Source: Novosphingobium umbonatum
Lineage (GTDB): Bacteria > Pseudomonadota > Alphaproteobacteria > Sphingomonadales > Sphingomonadaceae
Length of the DNA: 64,000 nt
NCBI RefSeq assembly: GCF_004005905.1
Contig: NZ_SACO01000007.1
Coordinates: 62,001-126,000 of the forward strand
Reading direction: 5' to 3'
Both the position numbers and the translations under genes were made by a program. The notes under the pieces were generated by a model. It made no database searches. It worked only from the letters and a program-made list of their open reading frames with translations, and was not told where the DNA came from. Shown here in pieces: positions 35,412 through 43,833 of the stretch; position 1 is the first letter of the stretch; each line of letters starts with the position of its first letter.

Positions 35412-36296
35412 TCAGGCGCCCCCCTTGAGCCAGCTTTCGAGGAATTCACGCGGGCGGAAGCCCAGCAACACCGCGCCATCCTCACGGACCAGCACCGGCG
35501 TGCCGGTGAAGCCATGGGCACGGGCGAAGGCCTCGTTGGCGTCGAGGCCGCTGGTGTCGCAGGCGCGTTTCGCGACCTCCTGATCGCCATAGGCCCACTC
35601 CATGGCAGCAGCCTTATCCTCGGCGCAGATCACGGCTTCGGAAATCGCCCGCGTGCCGAGGATCGAGATCGGCCGCTCGGTGACGCGAACACCTATGGCC
35701 TTGAGGGTCTGGTGCAGCGCGCGACAATAGCCGCAGTGGAAGTCGCTGAAGACCGTGACTTTGGGCGCGTTGGCATTGCCGCTCCCCCATTCGATGGCCC
35801 CATTGGCCGGAAGGCTGGCGAGGCTCACCTTTTGAGCGGGGGCCGAGGCCGGCGCCGCAGTGGATTGGGGACGTGATGGCGCGAGGCCCGCGCTGTCGGT
35901 CTCCTGCGCCTTGGCCGAGGCGGCCGCGCCGACCAGCATATCAGGATTGATGGCCAGCAGGCGCGCGGCGGTCAGATCCTGGTGCGTCTCCATGTCATAG
36001 ATCCGCCCGACGATCAGATAACGGGCCGAGGGATCGATGTAGAAGAGGTTGGTCCCCGCCTGCACCTCGCAGATGCCGGGGATTTGTCCGCAATCGACCT
36101 TAGTGACGGCGGTGCGCGGCAGGCGCTGGGTCAAAGCCCGCATCGCTGCCGCATCCCTCGCCAGAGCAGGACGAGCGCGCGTTGCCGTCGCGGCGCGGGC
36201 CTCGGCGATGGTCGGCAAAGTGCTCAGCACAAGCCCGAGCATGGGCAGCAGGCGCAGAAAGGATCGGGAGTGAGACACGCAAGGGGGTTCCTTCAA
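35412..36296 (-). CDS. dsbC: DsbC-type periplasmic disulfide isomerase
   Basis: The protein has 294 residues. The N-terminal signal (SFLRLLPMLGLVLSTLPTIAEA) is followed by the DsbC dimerisation region (CEVQAGTNLFYIDPSARYLIVG) and a thioredoxin fold with FSDFHCGYCRALHQTL, the CxYC active site, and later VLVREDGAVLLGF. It corrects disulfides in the cysteine-rich TraN, TraU and TraH made from the same operon. Its start overlaps the traB stop by four bases. Confidence 0.92.
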   Translation of the reverse strand: MKEPPCVSHSRSFLRLLPMLGLVLSTLPTIAEARAATATRARPALARDAAAMRALTQRLPRTAVTKVDCGQIPGICEVQAGTNLFYIDPSARYLIVGRIYDMETHQDLTAARLLAINPDMLVGAAASAKAQETDSAGLAPSRPQSTAAPASAPAQKVSLASLPANGAIEWGSGNANAPKVTVFSDFHCGYCRALHQTLKAIGVRVTERPISILGTRAISEAVICAEDKAAAMEWAYGDQEVAKRACDTSGLDANEAFARAHGFTGTPVLVREDGAVLLGFRPREFLESWLKGGA

Positions 36297-37645
36297 TTGC
36301 GGATGAAGACGCCGTCGAGGAACACGACCTCGACATCGAGGCCGGTCGGCATTTCGACGACGGGCTGGTACTGCTCGGCCCGCTCGATCAGATATTTGGA
36401 GACCATGTCGCCGGACTGTGCGACGCCCTGACCAAGCCCGCCCTGGGCGATGTCCGAGGGTGAAAGCGTTGAGCGCTGACCGTTCACGCTGACCGTTGGC
36501 GAGGTCAGATAGGCCGAGGAGTTGGTCGAGAAGCCGCGCCCGAAACCGCCCAGCACGCCAGCGATGAAGGCCTGACCCACCAGATTGCCCGAGCGGTTGA
36601 CCACGCGGCCACGCACGCCGGTCTTGCCGCCAAAGGCGATGAAGCCCTTGACCTCGCTTACCGCGACCTTGCCGCCCGGTTGCGGGCAGGTCATGCGCTG
36701 GAGCTTCACATAGACCTTCTCGGATGAGAGATCGGCGAGCGCCGCGCCATTGACCATGCAGCCCACGATGTTGGTCTTGAGCAGCTTGCCTTGGGCATAG
36801 ACCGAGCGTGCGGGGCCGGTGATGCGCAGCACGACGGGCAGCGGGTCGGTCTGGCTCTTGGTGTTGGTCGTGGCATCGACGCCCACCACCACTTTGGCTG
36901 TCGCGATTGAATTGGGCGGCAGGTAATTCTCGCTGTCGGTGAACTGGGTCGTTTTGCCCGGCACCATGCGGGTACCCGTCCCGCCCGTATCTCCGCCGAA
37001 GGACAGTAGCTTCACTTCGCTCGCACGTAGCGCGCTGGCCGGATCGATAGCTGAGCGGGCCGGATCACCAGCGGGCTGCACCAGTGGCGATCCGCTGGGG
37101 ATCGAGGAGGACCGCTGATAAGTCGGGGGTGCGCCCGTTCCATAAAGCGCGGTTGGCCCGGCGGTTGCCCGCTGCATCTGGGTCGAGAGCGCGGAAATCT
37201 GGGAGCGAAGCTGGTCGTTCTCGGTCTGATAGGCCGAGAGAACCTTGGAGCCATCGGTCTTGAGCGCCTGGTTCTGACCCTGCAAATCCTCGATCTGCTT
37301 CTGGAGCTGGTCGAGGCGGACGGAATCGCCCTGCAGCGTCTTGATCTGGTTCCCCTGCGTGGTGAGCTGGTTCTCCGAGAGGGCCATCCATTCCTTGTCG
37401 GCCATCGAGCGGTTGACCATGTCATCGGTCGAGATCTTGATTGCCTTGGGATCGTCCTTTTTCTCGGCGCTGCCCGTCTGGGGTGTGGGCGAGGCAAGAA
37501 TCCACCACATGCCCGCCATCACCAGCACACCGCCCAGACCCCACATGGCGATCTGCTGGCGGCGGCGAGTGACGGCATTGCGGGCGAGATCATCGGCGCC
37601 GGTGGGCGACGCGGCGGAGCCGCCTTGCGTGGTGGGTGCGCTCAT
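36293..37645 (-). CDS. traB: F-type T4SS core protein TraB (VirB10 family)
   Basis: The 450-residue protein has an N-terminal membrane helix (IAMWGLGGVLVMAGMWWILA), a coiled coil from about residue 85 to 145 (QIKTLQGDSVRLDQLQKQIE, LRSQISALSTQ), a proline-containing linker, and a C-terminal VirB10-like beta domain (PNSIATAKVVVGVDA, CMVNGAALADLSSEKVYVKL). TraB spans the envelope and links the inner-membrane motor to the TraK/TraV outer ring. Start and stop overlap traK and dsbC. Confidence 0.95.
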   Translation of the reverse strand: MSAPTTQGGSAASPTGADDLARNAVTRRRQQIAMWGLGGVLVMAGMWWILASPTPQTGSAEKKDDPKAIKISTDDMVNRSMADKEWMALSENQLTTQGNQIKTLQGDSVRLDQLQKQIEDLQGQNQALKTDGSKVLSAYQTENDQLRSQISALSTQMQRATAGPTALYGTGAPPTYQRSSSIPSGSPLVQPAGDPARSAIDPASALRASEVKLLSFGGDTGGTGTRMVPGKTTQFTDSENYLPPNSIATAKVVVGVDATTNTKSQTDPLPVVLRITGPARSVYAQGKLLKTNIVGCMVNGAALADLSSEKVYVKLQRMTCPQPGGKVAVSEVKGFIAFGGKTGVRGRVVNRSGNLVGQAFIAGVLGGFGRGFSTNSSAYLTSPTVSVNGQRSTLSPSDIAQGGLGQGVAQSGDMVSKYLIERAEQYQPVVEMPTGLDVEVVFLDGVFIRN

Positions 37646-38484
37646 GGCTGACCTCCCACATCGGCGCTGCGCTGGACAATGAAGGCCGTGGTTGCTTCAC
37701 CGGGGGCCAGACGCGGATTGGTGATGCTCACCGCGATGGCGTCAGCAGGCGCAACCTTGTCCGCGCTCAGAATAGCGGGCTTGGGGCCGCGATTGGTGAT
37801 CTTGAGCAGCTTGCCGGTGTAGGAGGCCCCCACATATTGCCCGACCATCTGGACGACCAGCGTCTCGATGTTGACCGGCACTAGCGCGCGCCAGGTGATG
37901 TCGAAGCCTTCGACCGGCTTCTGGGCATACATGGCCGCGATCAGGCGGGCCGAGGCATCCTGCGCCGAGAGGCCAGCGGGCCATGTCTCACCGACCGGGT
38001 GCGGATGCTCGACATCTGCATTGGCGACAAACACCTGTCGGGCGTCCGAGCCACCCACGGCGCAGATGAATTTGTAGACGAAGCCTTTGCGCGTCGTCCC
38101 GAAGAAGGAGATGGTCGGCTTGGAAAAGCCATTCGCTACGGAAAGGTAGATGTCCCCGCGCAGCGGCTCGTTGACCACCTGAAAATCATCGGCAGGATTG
38201 GCTGCCTGCACCTTGGAGACCGAGGCGAACTGGTCACCTTTAAGCGAAATGCGGGTCAGATCCTTGGCCGAGGCCTCGCAGTGGACGGTGCCATTGTCGG
38301 CCACCAGCAGTGTCTGATCGGCATAAGCGGGCGCAGCACTCGCAAGGCCGACGCCGATCAGGGCGAGGCCAAGGGCGCGCTCAGCCCACCAAAGGCGCGG
38401 GGCAAGGCTTGCCCCTGCCGACAATTCCAGAATGGCCATGAAGGAAAACCCTTGTGGGATGGTACCGGGGAATGGGCCACTCAC
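37642..38484 (-). CDS. traK: F-type T4SS core protein TraK (VirB9 family)
   Basis: The protein has 280 residues from the ATG at 38484, which overlaps the traE stop. A hydrophobic signal (LGLALIGVGLASAAPAYA) precedes a beta-rich body with ISLKGDQFASVSKVQ, DIYLSVANGFSKPTISFFGTT and GKLLKITNRGPKPA, typical of the secretin-like TraK family. TraK forms the outer-membrane ring with TraV and TraB. The start may be shorter, at an internal ATG 15 codons in. Confidence 0.93.
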   Translation of the reverse strand: MSGPFPGTIPQGFSFMAILELSAGASLAPRLWWAERALGLALIGVGLASAAPAYADQTLLVADNGTVHCEASAKDLTRISLKGDQFASVSKVQAANPADDFQVVNEPLRGDIYLSVANGFSKPTISFFGTTRKGFVYKFICAVGGSDARQVFVANADVEHPHPVGETWPAGLSAQDASARLIAAMYAQKPVEGFDITWRALVPVNIETLVVQMVGQYVGASYTGKLLKITNRGPKPAILSADKVAPADAIAVSITNPRLAPGEATTAFIVQRSADVGGQP

Positions 38485-39044
38485 GGCGTTTCCTCCGGCT
38501 TGGCGATCATCCCGAAGCCTTTGAGCTTCAGGGAGACGCCGTTGTAGGTCCAGGTGAAGCGGAAGGTGCGATGCTCGGAAGTAACCTCTTTGGAGGCGAC
38601 GACGGTATGCAGCGTGCCGCCCACCGTGCTGGTCAGCTTGTCGGGATCGACGTGCATCGCATCGAGCGTGAAAAACTGGGTGATCTGCGAGCCTTGCTGC
38701 TCGGCCACCACCTTCATCAGTGCCTTCTTGACCTCGCCGCGCGCCTGCTCGTCAGTCACTTCGAGGATGGAATCCATCCAGTAGGTCAGGCTCTGGGGCG
38801 AACGATTGAGCGCGACCATCGCCACATCGCGGGTCACCATCTCAAGATAGTCAGGCGAGACCTTGGCGCTGGTCAGCGTGAGCGGGGTGCGCAGGGTCGG
38901 GACCAGCACGACCTCGCGGTCCTTGTGGCCGGCAGAGACCACGCTGCCGACCGCAACGAGGCCTAGAACCAGCGAGAGCAGCGCCAGGCCGTTGCGCTGG
39001 CGCAGGATGCCTTGCGATTTGTCGTGGGCGAGATCGATGTCCAT
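38481..39044 (-). CDS. traE: F-type T4SS inner-membrane protein TraE (VirB5/8-like)
   Basis: The 187-residue protein has one membrane helix near the N-terminus (GLALLSLVLGLVAVGSVVSA) and a periplasmic domain with PLTLTSAKVSPDYLEMVTRD, LNRSPQSLTYWMDSILE and RFTWTYNGVSLKLKGF, matching the TraE family. It is part of the inner-membrane pilus assembly complex. It lies between traL and traK with one base between traL and traE. Confidence 0.93.
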   Translation of the reverse strand: MDIDLAHDKSQGILRQRNGLALLSLVLGLVAVGSVVSAGHKDREVVLVPTLRTPLTLTSAKVSPDYLEMVTRDVAMVALNRSPQSLTYWMDSILEVTDEQARGEVKKALMKVVAEQQGSQITQFFTLDAMHVDPDKLTSTVGGTLHTVVASKEVTSEHRTFRFTWTYNGVSLKLKGFGMIAKPEETP

Positions 39045-39045
39045 C

Positions 39046-39330
39046 TCAGCCCGCCAACACGCGAAGATGGGACGGCGGGAAGCTCTTCATGGCGAAAAAC
39101 TCGCCAGGAAGGTGCCAGTATCCAAAATGCAGGATCCAGGCCATCGAGCGTCCGGCGCGGAGTTTGCGATAACCGAACCAGGCCACGGTGGAGAACACCA
39201 GCCCGATAACGATATGCGAAGCCAGAATGCCCCAGATGAAGGGGGTGACCATCACCAGGAACTCATCCAGCGTCCAGAACCCGATGAGTTCGGGGTCATC
39301 CAGATGTTTGGGGATCGCATAGCGTTCCAT
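39046..39330 (-). CDS. traL: F-type T4SS protein TraL
   Basis: The 94-residue protein has an N-terminal YAIPKHLDDPELIGFWTLDE motif, characteristic of TraL, followed by two hydrophobic stretches around VTPFIWGILASHIVIGLVFS. TraL is a small inner-membrane protein (VirB3-like) needed for pilus assembly. It lies 92 bases downstream of traA, with a hairpin in between. Confidence 0.93.
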   Translation of the reverse strand: MERYAIPKHLDDPELIGFWTLDEFLVMVTPFIWGILASHIVIGLVFSTVAWFGYRKLRAGRSMAWILHFGYWHLPGEFFAMKSFPPSHLRVLAG

Positions 39331-39372
39331 CGCTGCCCGCCGTCACAAGAGTTTGTGGGGGATCGGGCCGGT

Positions 39373-39410
39373 CTGCGCGGGGGTGTGGGAGGGGCAAGTT
39401 CCCCGCGCAG
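39373..39410 (-). promoter_or_regulatory. Hairpin between traA and traL
   Basis: CTGCGCGGGG (39373-39382) and CCCCGCGCAG (39401-39410) form a perfect 10-bp GC stem with an 18-base loop. On the minus strand it lies just past the pilin stop and lacks a T tract, so it looks like a partial terminator or an mRNA-stabilising stem. Either would let traA be made in excess of downstream genes. Confidence 0.55.
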
Positions 39411-39422
39411 CCGACCTTCTCG

Positions 39423-39746
39423 TCAGATGGTCGCGGTGACCATCGCGGTGACGATCGGCACGCCGGTGCCAGCGGCAACGCCCGTGCCGACCGGCACGGC
39501 AACCTGCGCCAGCGAGAAGCGACCGGAGGCCAGACCGACGATGCCGCCAGCCAGGCTCAGCACGGTGATCACCTTGCCGCCCGAACCGGACAGGAAGTTG
39601 GTGAACTGCGTCAGCGCGGTGTTGAACGAGGTGTCGGTGCCGGCAAAGGCGGCGCCCGGGCCGAGTATGGCCGCCGCCACTACAGCGACGCCGAGATAGG
39701 GCAGGATCGAGGCGCATTTGGGCGCCGGCAGAGCAAGGGACGTCAT
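39423..39746 (-). CDS. traA: F-type pilin precursor TraA
   Basis: The ATG at 39746 (AAAGGA eight bases upstream) gives a 107-residue prepilin with a long leader ending VAAAILGPGAAFA and a mature part of about 65-70 residues with two hydrophobic helices (VITVLSLAGGIVGLASGRF and VAVPVGTGVAAGTGVPIVTA). This is the size and layout of F TraA pilin. Leader cleavage could be by the host enzyme or the S26 peptidase in this operon. It is first in the operon. The open frame extends upstream to 39845 but that part overlaps the promoter and reads poorly. Confidence 0.88.
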   Translation of the reverse strand: MTSLALPAPKCASILPYLGVAVVAAAILGPGAAFAGTDTSFNTALTQFTNFLSGSGGKVITVLSLAGGIVGLASGRFSLAQVAVPVGTGVAAGTGVPIVTAMVTATI

Positions 39747-39823
39747 GGGGTAAGTCCTTTCGAGAGGGCCAGGAATGATTTGTTTCCTGTGCCGAACCGA
39801 AGGCTCCGCCAGACGGGGACTCA

Positions 39824-39852
39824 CCGACAAGTCGGCTCCCGCCAAATTGGCG
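39824..39852. promoter_or_regulatory. Palindromes upstream of traA
   Basis: CCGAC-AA-GTCGG (39824-39835) and CGCCAA-A-TTGGCG (39840-39852) are adjacent perfect inverted repeats 78-106 bases upstream of the traA start, in the gap between the divergent transfer operon and the gene at 39919. They are plausible operators for a transfer regulator. The bound protein is unknown; the HTH gene at 40519 is a nearby candidate. Confidence 0.4.
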
Positions 39853-39918
39853 CTAAATCAAGTAAATTTCTGAGCTGGAGCGTATGCTCGAACTGATTCG
39901 GCCCACAGGGGGTTTCTG

Positions 39919-40431
39919 ATGCGCCCAGCATGGGGCGCAAACGAAGCTGGACCGGTTTCGATCTGGCACATCAATGGGCGCAAAGCGCCCATCTTTGGGC
40001 TGAAATCTTGGGGAAACAGGAGTTTGACATGGGGGCTGTCAATGAAAGAGGAACAGACAGGGGATAGTCATCAGCCGCGATCCCAGACCGCGCATCGCTT
40101 GAAGATGAGCCCGGCGGCATTCCGGGCGCTCAGCTTGGCGCTGCACAATCTCTCCTCGCGCGAGCTTGAGCTTTGCTCACCCAGACGCCTACTGACCACG
40201 GTGCTATCCTCATCAAGGCGCGAAATATTTCATATACCTTTGAGTAAGTTGGATGGCATTTGCCATCATGACGCTCTGGTTGGCGAGGTGGCGATCAACA
40301 TCCGGATCGATTCCAGAATCAATGATCGGCTGCGTGATTTTCGTGACGATGCGGGCCGTAGGTTAGGCCGATCGGTCAGCGTGATCGAGGCGATCAACGC
40401 TTGTGCCCATGTGCTGAACGAGGGTCTTTGA
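39919..40431 (+). CDS. Putative ribbon-helix-helix-like regulator or transfer accessory protein
   Basis: The frame from ATG 39919 (AGGGGG six bases upstream) gives 170 residues; an internal ATG at 40042 would remove a poorly structured N-terminus. The C-terminal 50 residues (VAINIRIDSRINDRLRDFRD, then SVIEAINACAHVL) have the strand-helix-helix pattern of an RHH DNA-binding unit. Divergent to traA, it may regulate the transfer operon. An internal 40-base stretch has the GGGCGCAAAGCGCCC palindrome (near 39975), which may be a control site inside the gene. Family not confirmed. Confidence 0.5.
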   Translation: MRPAWGANEAGPVSIWHINGRKAPIFGLKSWGNRSLTWGLSMKEEQTGDSHQPRSQTAHRLKMSPAAFRALSLALHNLSSRELELCSPRRLLTTVLSSSRREIFHIPLSKLDGICHHDALVGEVAINIRIDSRINDRLRDFRDDAGRRLGRSVSVIEAINACAHVLNEGL

Positions 40432-40518
40432 GCCAAAGCAACGACTTTGCCTGAAACTTGACAAAGGTCGCCCTCCCGCGCCGGTATTGGTTAACGCTGC
40501 AGCGCGCCGAGGAGAGCT

Positions 40519-41025
40519 ATGACCGAACCTATCACTCCACCTGATGACTATACTATAGTATCCCAAGAAGGGGCCCCCTTGTTATCCGACGCGCCGGTTT
40601 CCGGGAGCCATTGCGCCTTGCTGCGGGACCGAATTAACCGCGATGGCCGGTCATTGGCAGAAATCGCTTCATTGGCGGGGATGAGCCGCCGCCAGCTTGG
40701 ACGTCTCCTTGACGGCCAGAAGCCTTTACGCCTCATCGATCTCAAGCGGCTATCGGCTATCGTCGGGATTGATGCCGCCAAGGCGGTCATTGCCATTGAG
40801 GTGATCGGTGATTGGAGCGCTTATGATGAGCCAGTGCTGGAGATCCTCATCCGGATGCTGGCACCCGTTTTTAAGAAGGTGGATGCCAGCGCCGATTTCC
40901 CGATGGAGCCTTTGTCAGAGGCGGCTGAAGAAAAGTTCACGACATGGCTCGCTGAGATACTGGTCACCAACCAGAAGCAGATCAGACAGCGCCGTGATGA
41001 GTTCGTGAAACTTCCCACCCTCTGA
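40519..41025 (+). CDS. XRE-type helix-turn-helix regulator
   Basis: The 168-residue protein starts at ATG 40519 after GAGGAG. Residues 35-80 form an XRE-like HTH (RSLAEIASLAGMSRRQLGRL followed by a second helix region). The rest is helical and ends in a basic segment. It is a DNA-binding regulator lying on the same strand as the gene at 39919, and could control the transfer operon or the cargo genes. No target is shown by the sequence. Confidence 0.7.
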   Translation: MTEPITPPDDYTIVSQEGAPLLSDAPVSGSHCALLRDRINRDGRSLAEIASLAGMSRRQLGRLLDGQKPLRLIDLKRLSAIVGIDAAKAVIAIEVIGDWSAYDEPVLEILIRMLAPVFKKVDASADFPMEPLSEAAEEKFTTWLAEILVTNQKQIRQRRDEFVKLPTL

Positions 41026-41110
41026 ACCCCCCTCGGCCCGCACAGCAAGGGCAAACGGCTGCATTCCCTTCGGGTCGCCAGCAGCCGCAACGAAATGAGG
41101 GGTGCCAGAG

Positions 41111-41905
41111 CTATTCCCTGAGTGGCATGGGCGCGGAAAGCTGCCTTTGCATTGTCACCAGAATGTTCGATACATAGTGGATCGTCTCAGTGATGCGGGG
41201 CACACGGCCTGTCGCCCGCACGCGGCCTGCGCCAGCATTATAGGCGGCCAGAGCCAGATCGAAGCGGCCGAATTCATCGAGCAAAGCGCGCAGGTAGCGC
41301 GCGCCGCCGCGCATGTTCTCGCGCGGGTCGAGGATGTTGCGCACGCCCAGGATACGGGCGCTGGCGGGCATGAGTTGTGCGAGGCCCGTTGCGCCCTTTG
41401 GGCTGACGGCGACTGGATTATATCGACTTTCCTGGATGATGAGGGCGTCGAATAGATGTACCGGCAGCCCCGCTTCGCAAGCGGCCTGAGCCATGGCCGG
41501 ATACCATATGGCGCGGCGTCGCTCGGCATCTCGGGGGAGGTGAGGGCTGGGGGCGTAAGGCCTGTTTTCGCATTGGCTTTGTTGAAGCATAGTATCGACA
41601 GGCGATTGGGGGGAGTCTGGCCTATCCCTGTTGGTTTTCTGAGTTAACGCCCGGACGTGGTGCGCTCTGGTATCAGCCTGAGCCAGGGATTTCTTCGACC
41701 CGAGCGCTTCGAAATCGTCGACCAAGCCACGGATCTCTTCGGGGTTGGACTGATGGCCTCCGGTGACTGGACCTATCGACCTAATTACAAACGGTATCTG
41801 ATCACCGTTCGCAGGGCTGAATGCCTGGAAGTTCACCCGCTGAGCATAGGTTCCGGGAGCTATGGCCATCGACAGAGTGCCGGCCAGCAGAAATCTGAAA
41901 ATCAT
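41111..41905 (-). CDS. Lytic transglycosylase (SLT/VirB1-type)
   Basis: The ATG at 41905 begins a signal peptide (FRFLLAGTLSMAIAPGTYA) and gives 264 residues. The C-terminal domain has the SLT signature: catalytic Glu in LIIQESRYNPVAVS, then GATGLAQLMPASA, and AALAAYNAGAGRV. Such enzymes open the peptidoglycan for T4SS assembly. It may be the element's own VirB1-like enzyme even though it is outside the main operon. The frame stays open for 119 more codons upstream, but that part lacks any recognisable pattern and precedes the signal peptide. Confidence 0.85.
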   Translation of the reverse strand: MIFRFLLAGTLSMAIAPGTYAQRVNFQAFSPANGDQIPFVIRSIGPVTGGHQSNPEEIRGLVDDFEALGSKKSLAQADTRAHHVRALTQKTNRDRPDSPQSPVDTMLQQSQCENRPYAPSPHLPRDAERRRAIWYPAMAQAACEAGLPVHLFDALIIQESRYNPVAVSPKGATGLAQLMPASARILGVRNILDPRENMRGGARYLRALLDEFGRFDLALAAYNAGAGRVRATGRVPRITETIHYVSNILVTMQRQLSAPMPLRE

Positions 41906-42387
41906 TACCCAATCCCAATGAAGGGGGCCGGGTTCGGTTATCGCATAGGCATCATCCCAGTTCGCCGAGCTTTTGCAAGCCTTGCAGCGATAGGTTGACA
42001 AGCGACAAGTTGAGCGTTTGCTACATTTCCAAGGTTGGTCTGTGCCAATCCAATTCCAGGTCGGGTCGACGCTGCAATCGCCCCAGAGCCGACATTCATG
42101 GGCTTTGGCCGGGGCATCCGAACCGGTCATTGATTCAGGGTCATTGCGGCAAACCGGAATGGTGTTGGCTGGAACAAAACGGCTGTTCGTCGCGTCGGGA
42201 GTCGCCGACAAGAGGAGGCGGATAACTGCTCGCACGGCGCGATGCATGGTGCTGCCATTCATTAATTCTTCTCGAAAATAAAATCCTCGCAGTGAGCGAT
42301 TGCAGCCATCGGCACGCGGCTCGCCATCTTGAAATGTTCTAGATGCGTTCGCATTTTAAGGAGGCGTTTACCGAAAGGGGGTGTGAG
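41906..42387. other. Region with no confidently supported gene
   Basis: It separates the divergent transglycosylase and Argonaute-partner genes. A leftward frame in phase with the transglycosylase is open across most of it, and a rightward frame in phase with the SMEK-APAZ gene runs from ATG 42343, but neither extension looks like conserved protein. Both promoters should be here; no convincing -35/-10 pair was found. Confidence 0.35.
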
Positions 42388-43833
42388 GTGCGACAGCTCA
42401 ATGTTGAGAACGAACTCCGCGACGTTGTTAGCCGGATCATCCTGCAGGTCGAGTTGGCGACCGCTCAAGGGCGCACGGATATCAACCTCGCCCTTGAGGA
42501 CGCCTTCATTCCAATCCTGAAGTCCGTGTTCAACCTCCCCCATCTCATCAACCTCAATCGGAAGCAGAAAAATTTTCCTGGCATCGATCTGGGCGATGAC
42601 TACGATCGCATAGCCTTCCAGGTGACGTCCACGACCGCCTTGGAGAAGGTGAAATCCACCGTCACCCAGTTCATGAGCCGGTCCTATTACAACACGTTCG
42701 ACGAGCTTTACGTCCTGATGCTCGGCAGGAAACAGGCGACGTACAGTCAGAGTGCCGTGGACGCGCTGTTGACGTCCGACTTTTCCTTCGATTGCAAGAA
42801 GCACATCATCGATCTTGGCGATATCCTCCGCATGGTGGGCGGATTGCGCCTAGCCGCACAAGAAAGGGTGCTCACGGAGTTCAAGCACATTCTCGGGGAG
42901 GTGGACGCCTTCAACAGCATCAGGGCCGAGACTATCGAAGCGCCCACGGCGATCACCACGAACCTCCAGCAGATCAAGCTCCCGAACGCGATCTATGTCG
43001 CGGAACTGACGATCAACGACAAGGAAGTCATCGCCCGGGCGAAACAGGAGCTGAACTACCGCGGATACGCGAAGAGCCGCAAGTCGGTCGTCAAAATGGC
43101 GCTCCTCCTAAATGACGTGCTTACGGACGCGTGGATCTGCTATGACAATAAACTGTTCTCGTTCATCGACATCCAGGCCAGCGACCTCATCAGCATCGTG
43201 GACGAGGGCACCATTGAGCGGCTGGACGTGGCTGATCTGGCCGACTCCGACGAGGTGGACAACGTGAACATCCTCAAGCAGCTTCTTTGGGCAGAGACTC
43301 GGCAGATGCTGAAAGGGCGTAATGTCCGATCGCATCCGAAGGACGGCTTCTTCTTCTTTGTGCCGGACGAGGATGGGCAAGAGCTGCGAAAGGAGTCCTG
43401 GGTTGGCAAGGCTAGCGCGAGCCGGACTGTATACGCGGTCAAGTACCAGAAGAAGGATCCGGAAAAGGTTCTGTACCATCAGCACCTCTCGTTCGACGTC
43501 ACCTTTTCGAAATTAGGCGGAGAGTGGTTCGCGCAGATCGTGCCGAGCTGGTACTATTCCTATGATGGCTTCAACCGGTCTTACTGGCATGAGAAGTATC
43601 TCTCGAAGCAAAAGCGCCTTGAGCTGAATCTCAGCGTCAGGAACGCGGTCCGCTTCGTGGCCTTCTTTCTAGCGAACAGCAGCGGCGCAGACGGGGGCGA
43701 AGAGATGCCGCTCGAATTCGGGTCGCTGCTTCAATTCGACGTGGGCGGGGAAGCCGATGAAACCCTCGATGAGGGCGACGTCTCCCTCGCTGACTATGAT
43801 GACGATGCGACCGACGAGGAGGTGGCGGCATGA
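42388..43833 (+). CDS. SMEK-like nuclease-fold domain fused to APAZ, short-Argonaute partner
   Basis: The protein has 481 residues from the GTG at 42388, chosen for GAAAGGGG seven bases upstream; an in-frame ATG at 42343 would add 15 residues. Residues 5-100 match the SMEK N-terminal family (TDINLALEDAF, INLNRKQKNFPGIDLGDD, DRIAFQVTSTTALEKVKSTV), which has a PD-(D/E)XK-like layout. From about residue 195 the protein has the features of an APAZ region: HPKDGFFFFVPD, SRTVYAVKY, LYHQHLSFDVTF, WFAQIVPSWYYSYDGF and KRLELNLSVRNAV. APAZ regions pair with short Argonautes that lack N and PAZ domains, and the fused domain is normally the killing effector. The stop overlaps the start of the Argonaute gene. 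The C-terminal 30 residues are acidic. Confidence 0.85.
   Translation: MRQLNVENELRDVVSRIILQVELATAQGRTDINLALEDAFIPILKSVFNLPHLINLNRKQKNFPGIDLGDDYDRIAFQVTSTTALEKVKSTVTQFMSRSYYNTFDELYVLMLGRKQATYSQSAVDALLTSDFSFDCKKHIIDLGDILRMVGGLRLAAQERVLTEFKHILGEVDAFNSIRAETIEAPTAITTNLQQIKLPNAIYVAELTINDKEVIARAKQELNYRGYAKSRKSVVKMALLLNDVLTDAWICYDNKLFSFIDIQASDLISIVDEGTIERLDVADLADSDEVDNVNILKQLLWAETRQMLKGRNVRSHPKDGFFFFVPDEDGQELRKESWVGKASASRTVYAVKYQKKDPEKVLYHQHLSFDVTFSKLGGEWFAQIVPSWYYSYDGFNRSYWHEKYLSKQKRLELNLSVRNAVRFVAFFLANSSGADGGEEMPLEFGSLLQFDVGGEADETLDEGDVSLADYDDDATDEEVAA

Noticed and set aside
41906..42262. N-terminal extension of the lytic transglycosylase frame (119 codons)
   Set aside because: The extension has no recognisable pattern, is rich in Cys/Trp/Arg in an unusual way, and would place the clear signal peptide in the middle of the protein.
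42343..42387. ATG start for the SMEK-APAZ gene 45 bases upstream
   Set aside because: The GTG at 42388 has a better-placed ribosome site and the family fold starts there. The longer form remains possible.
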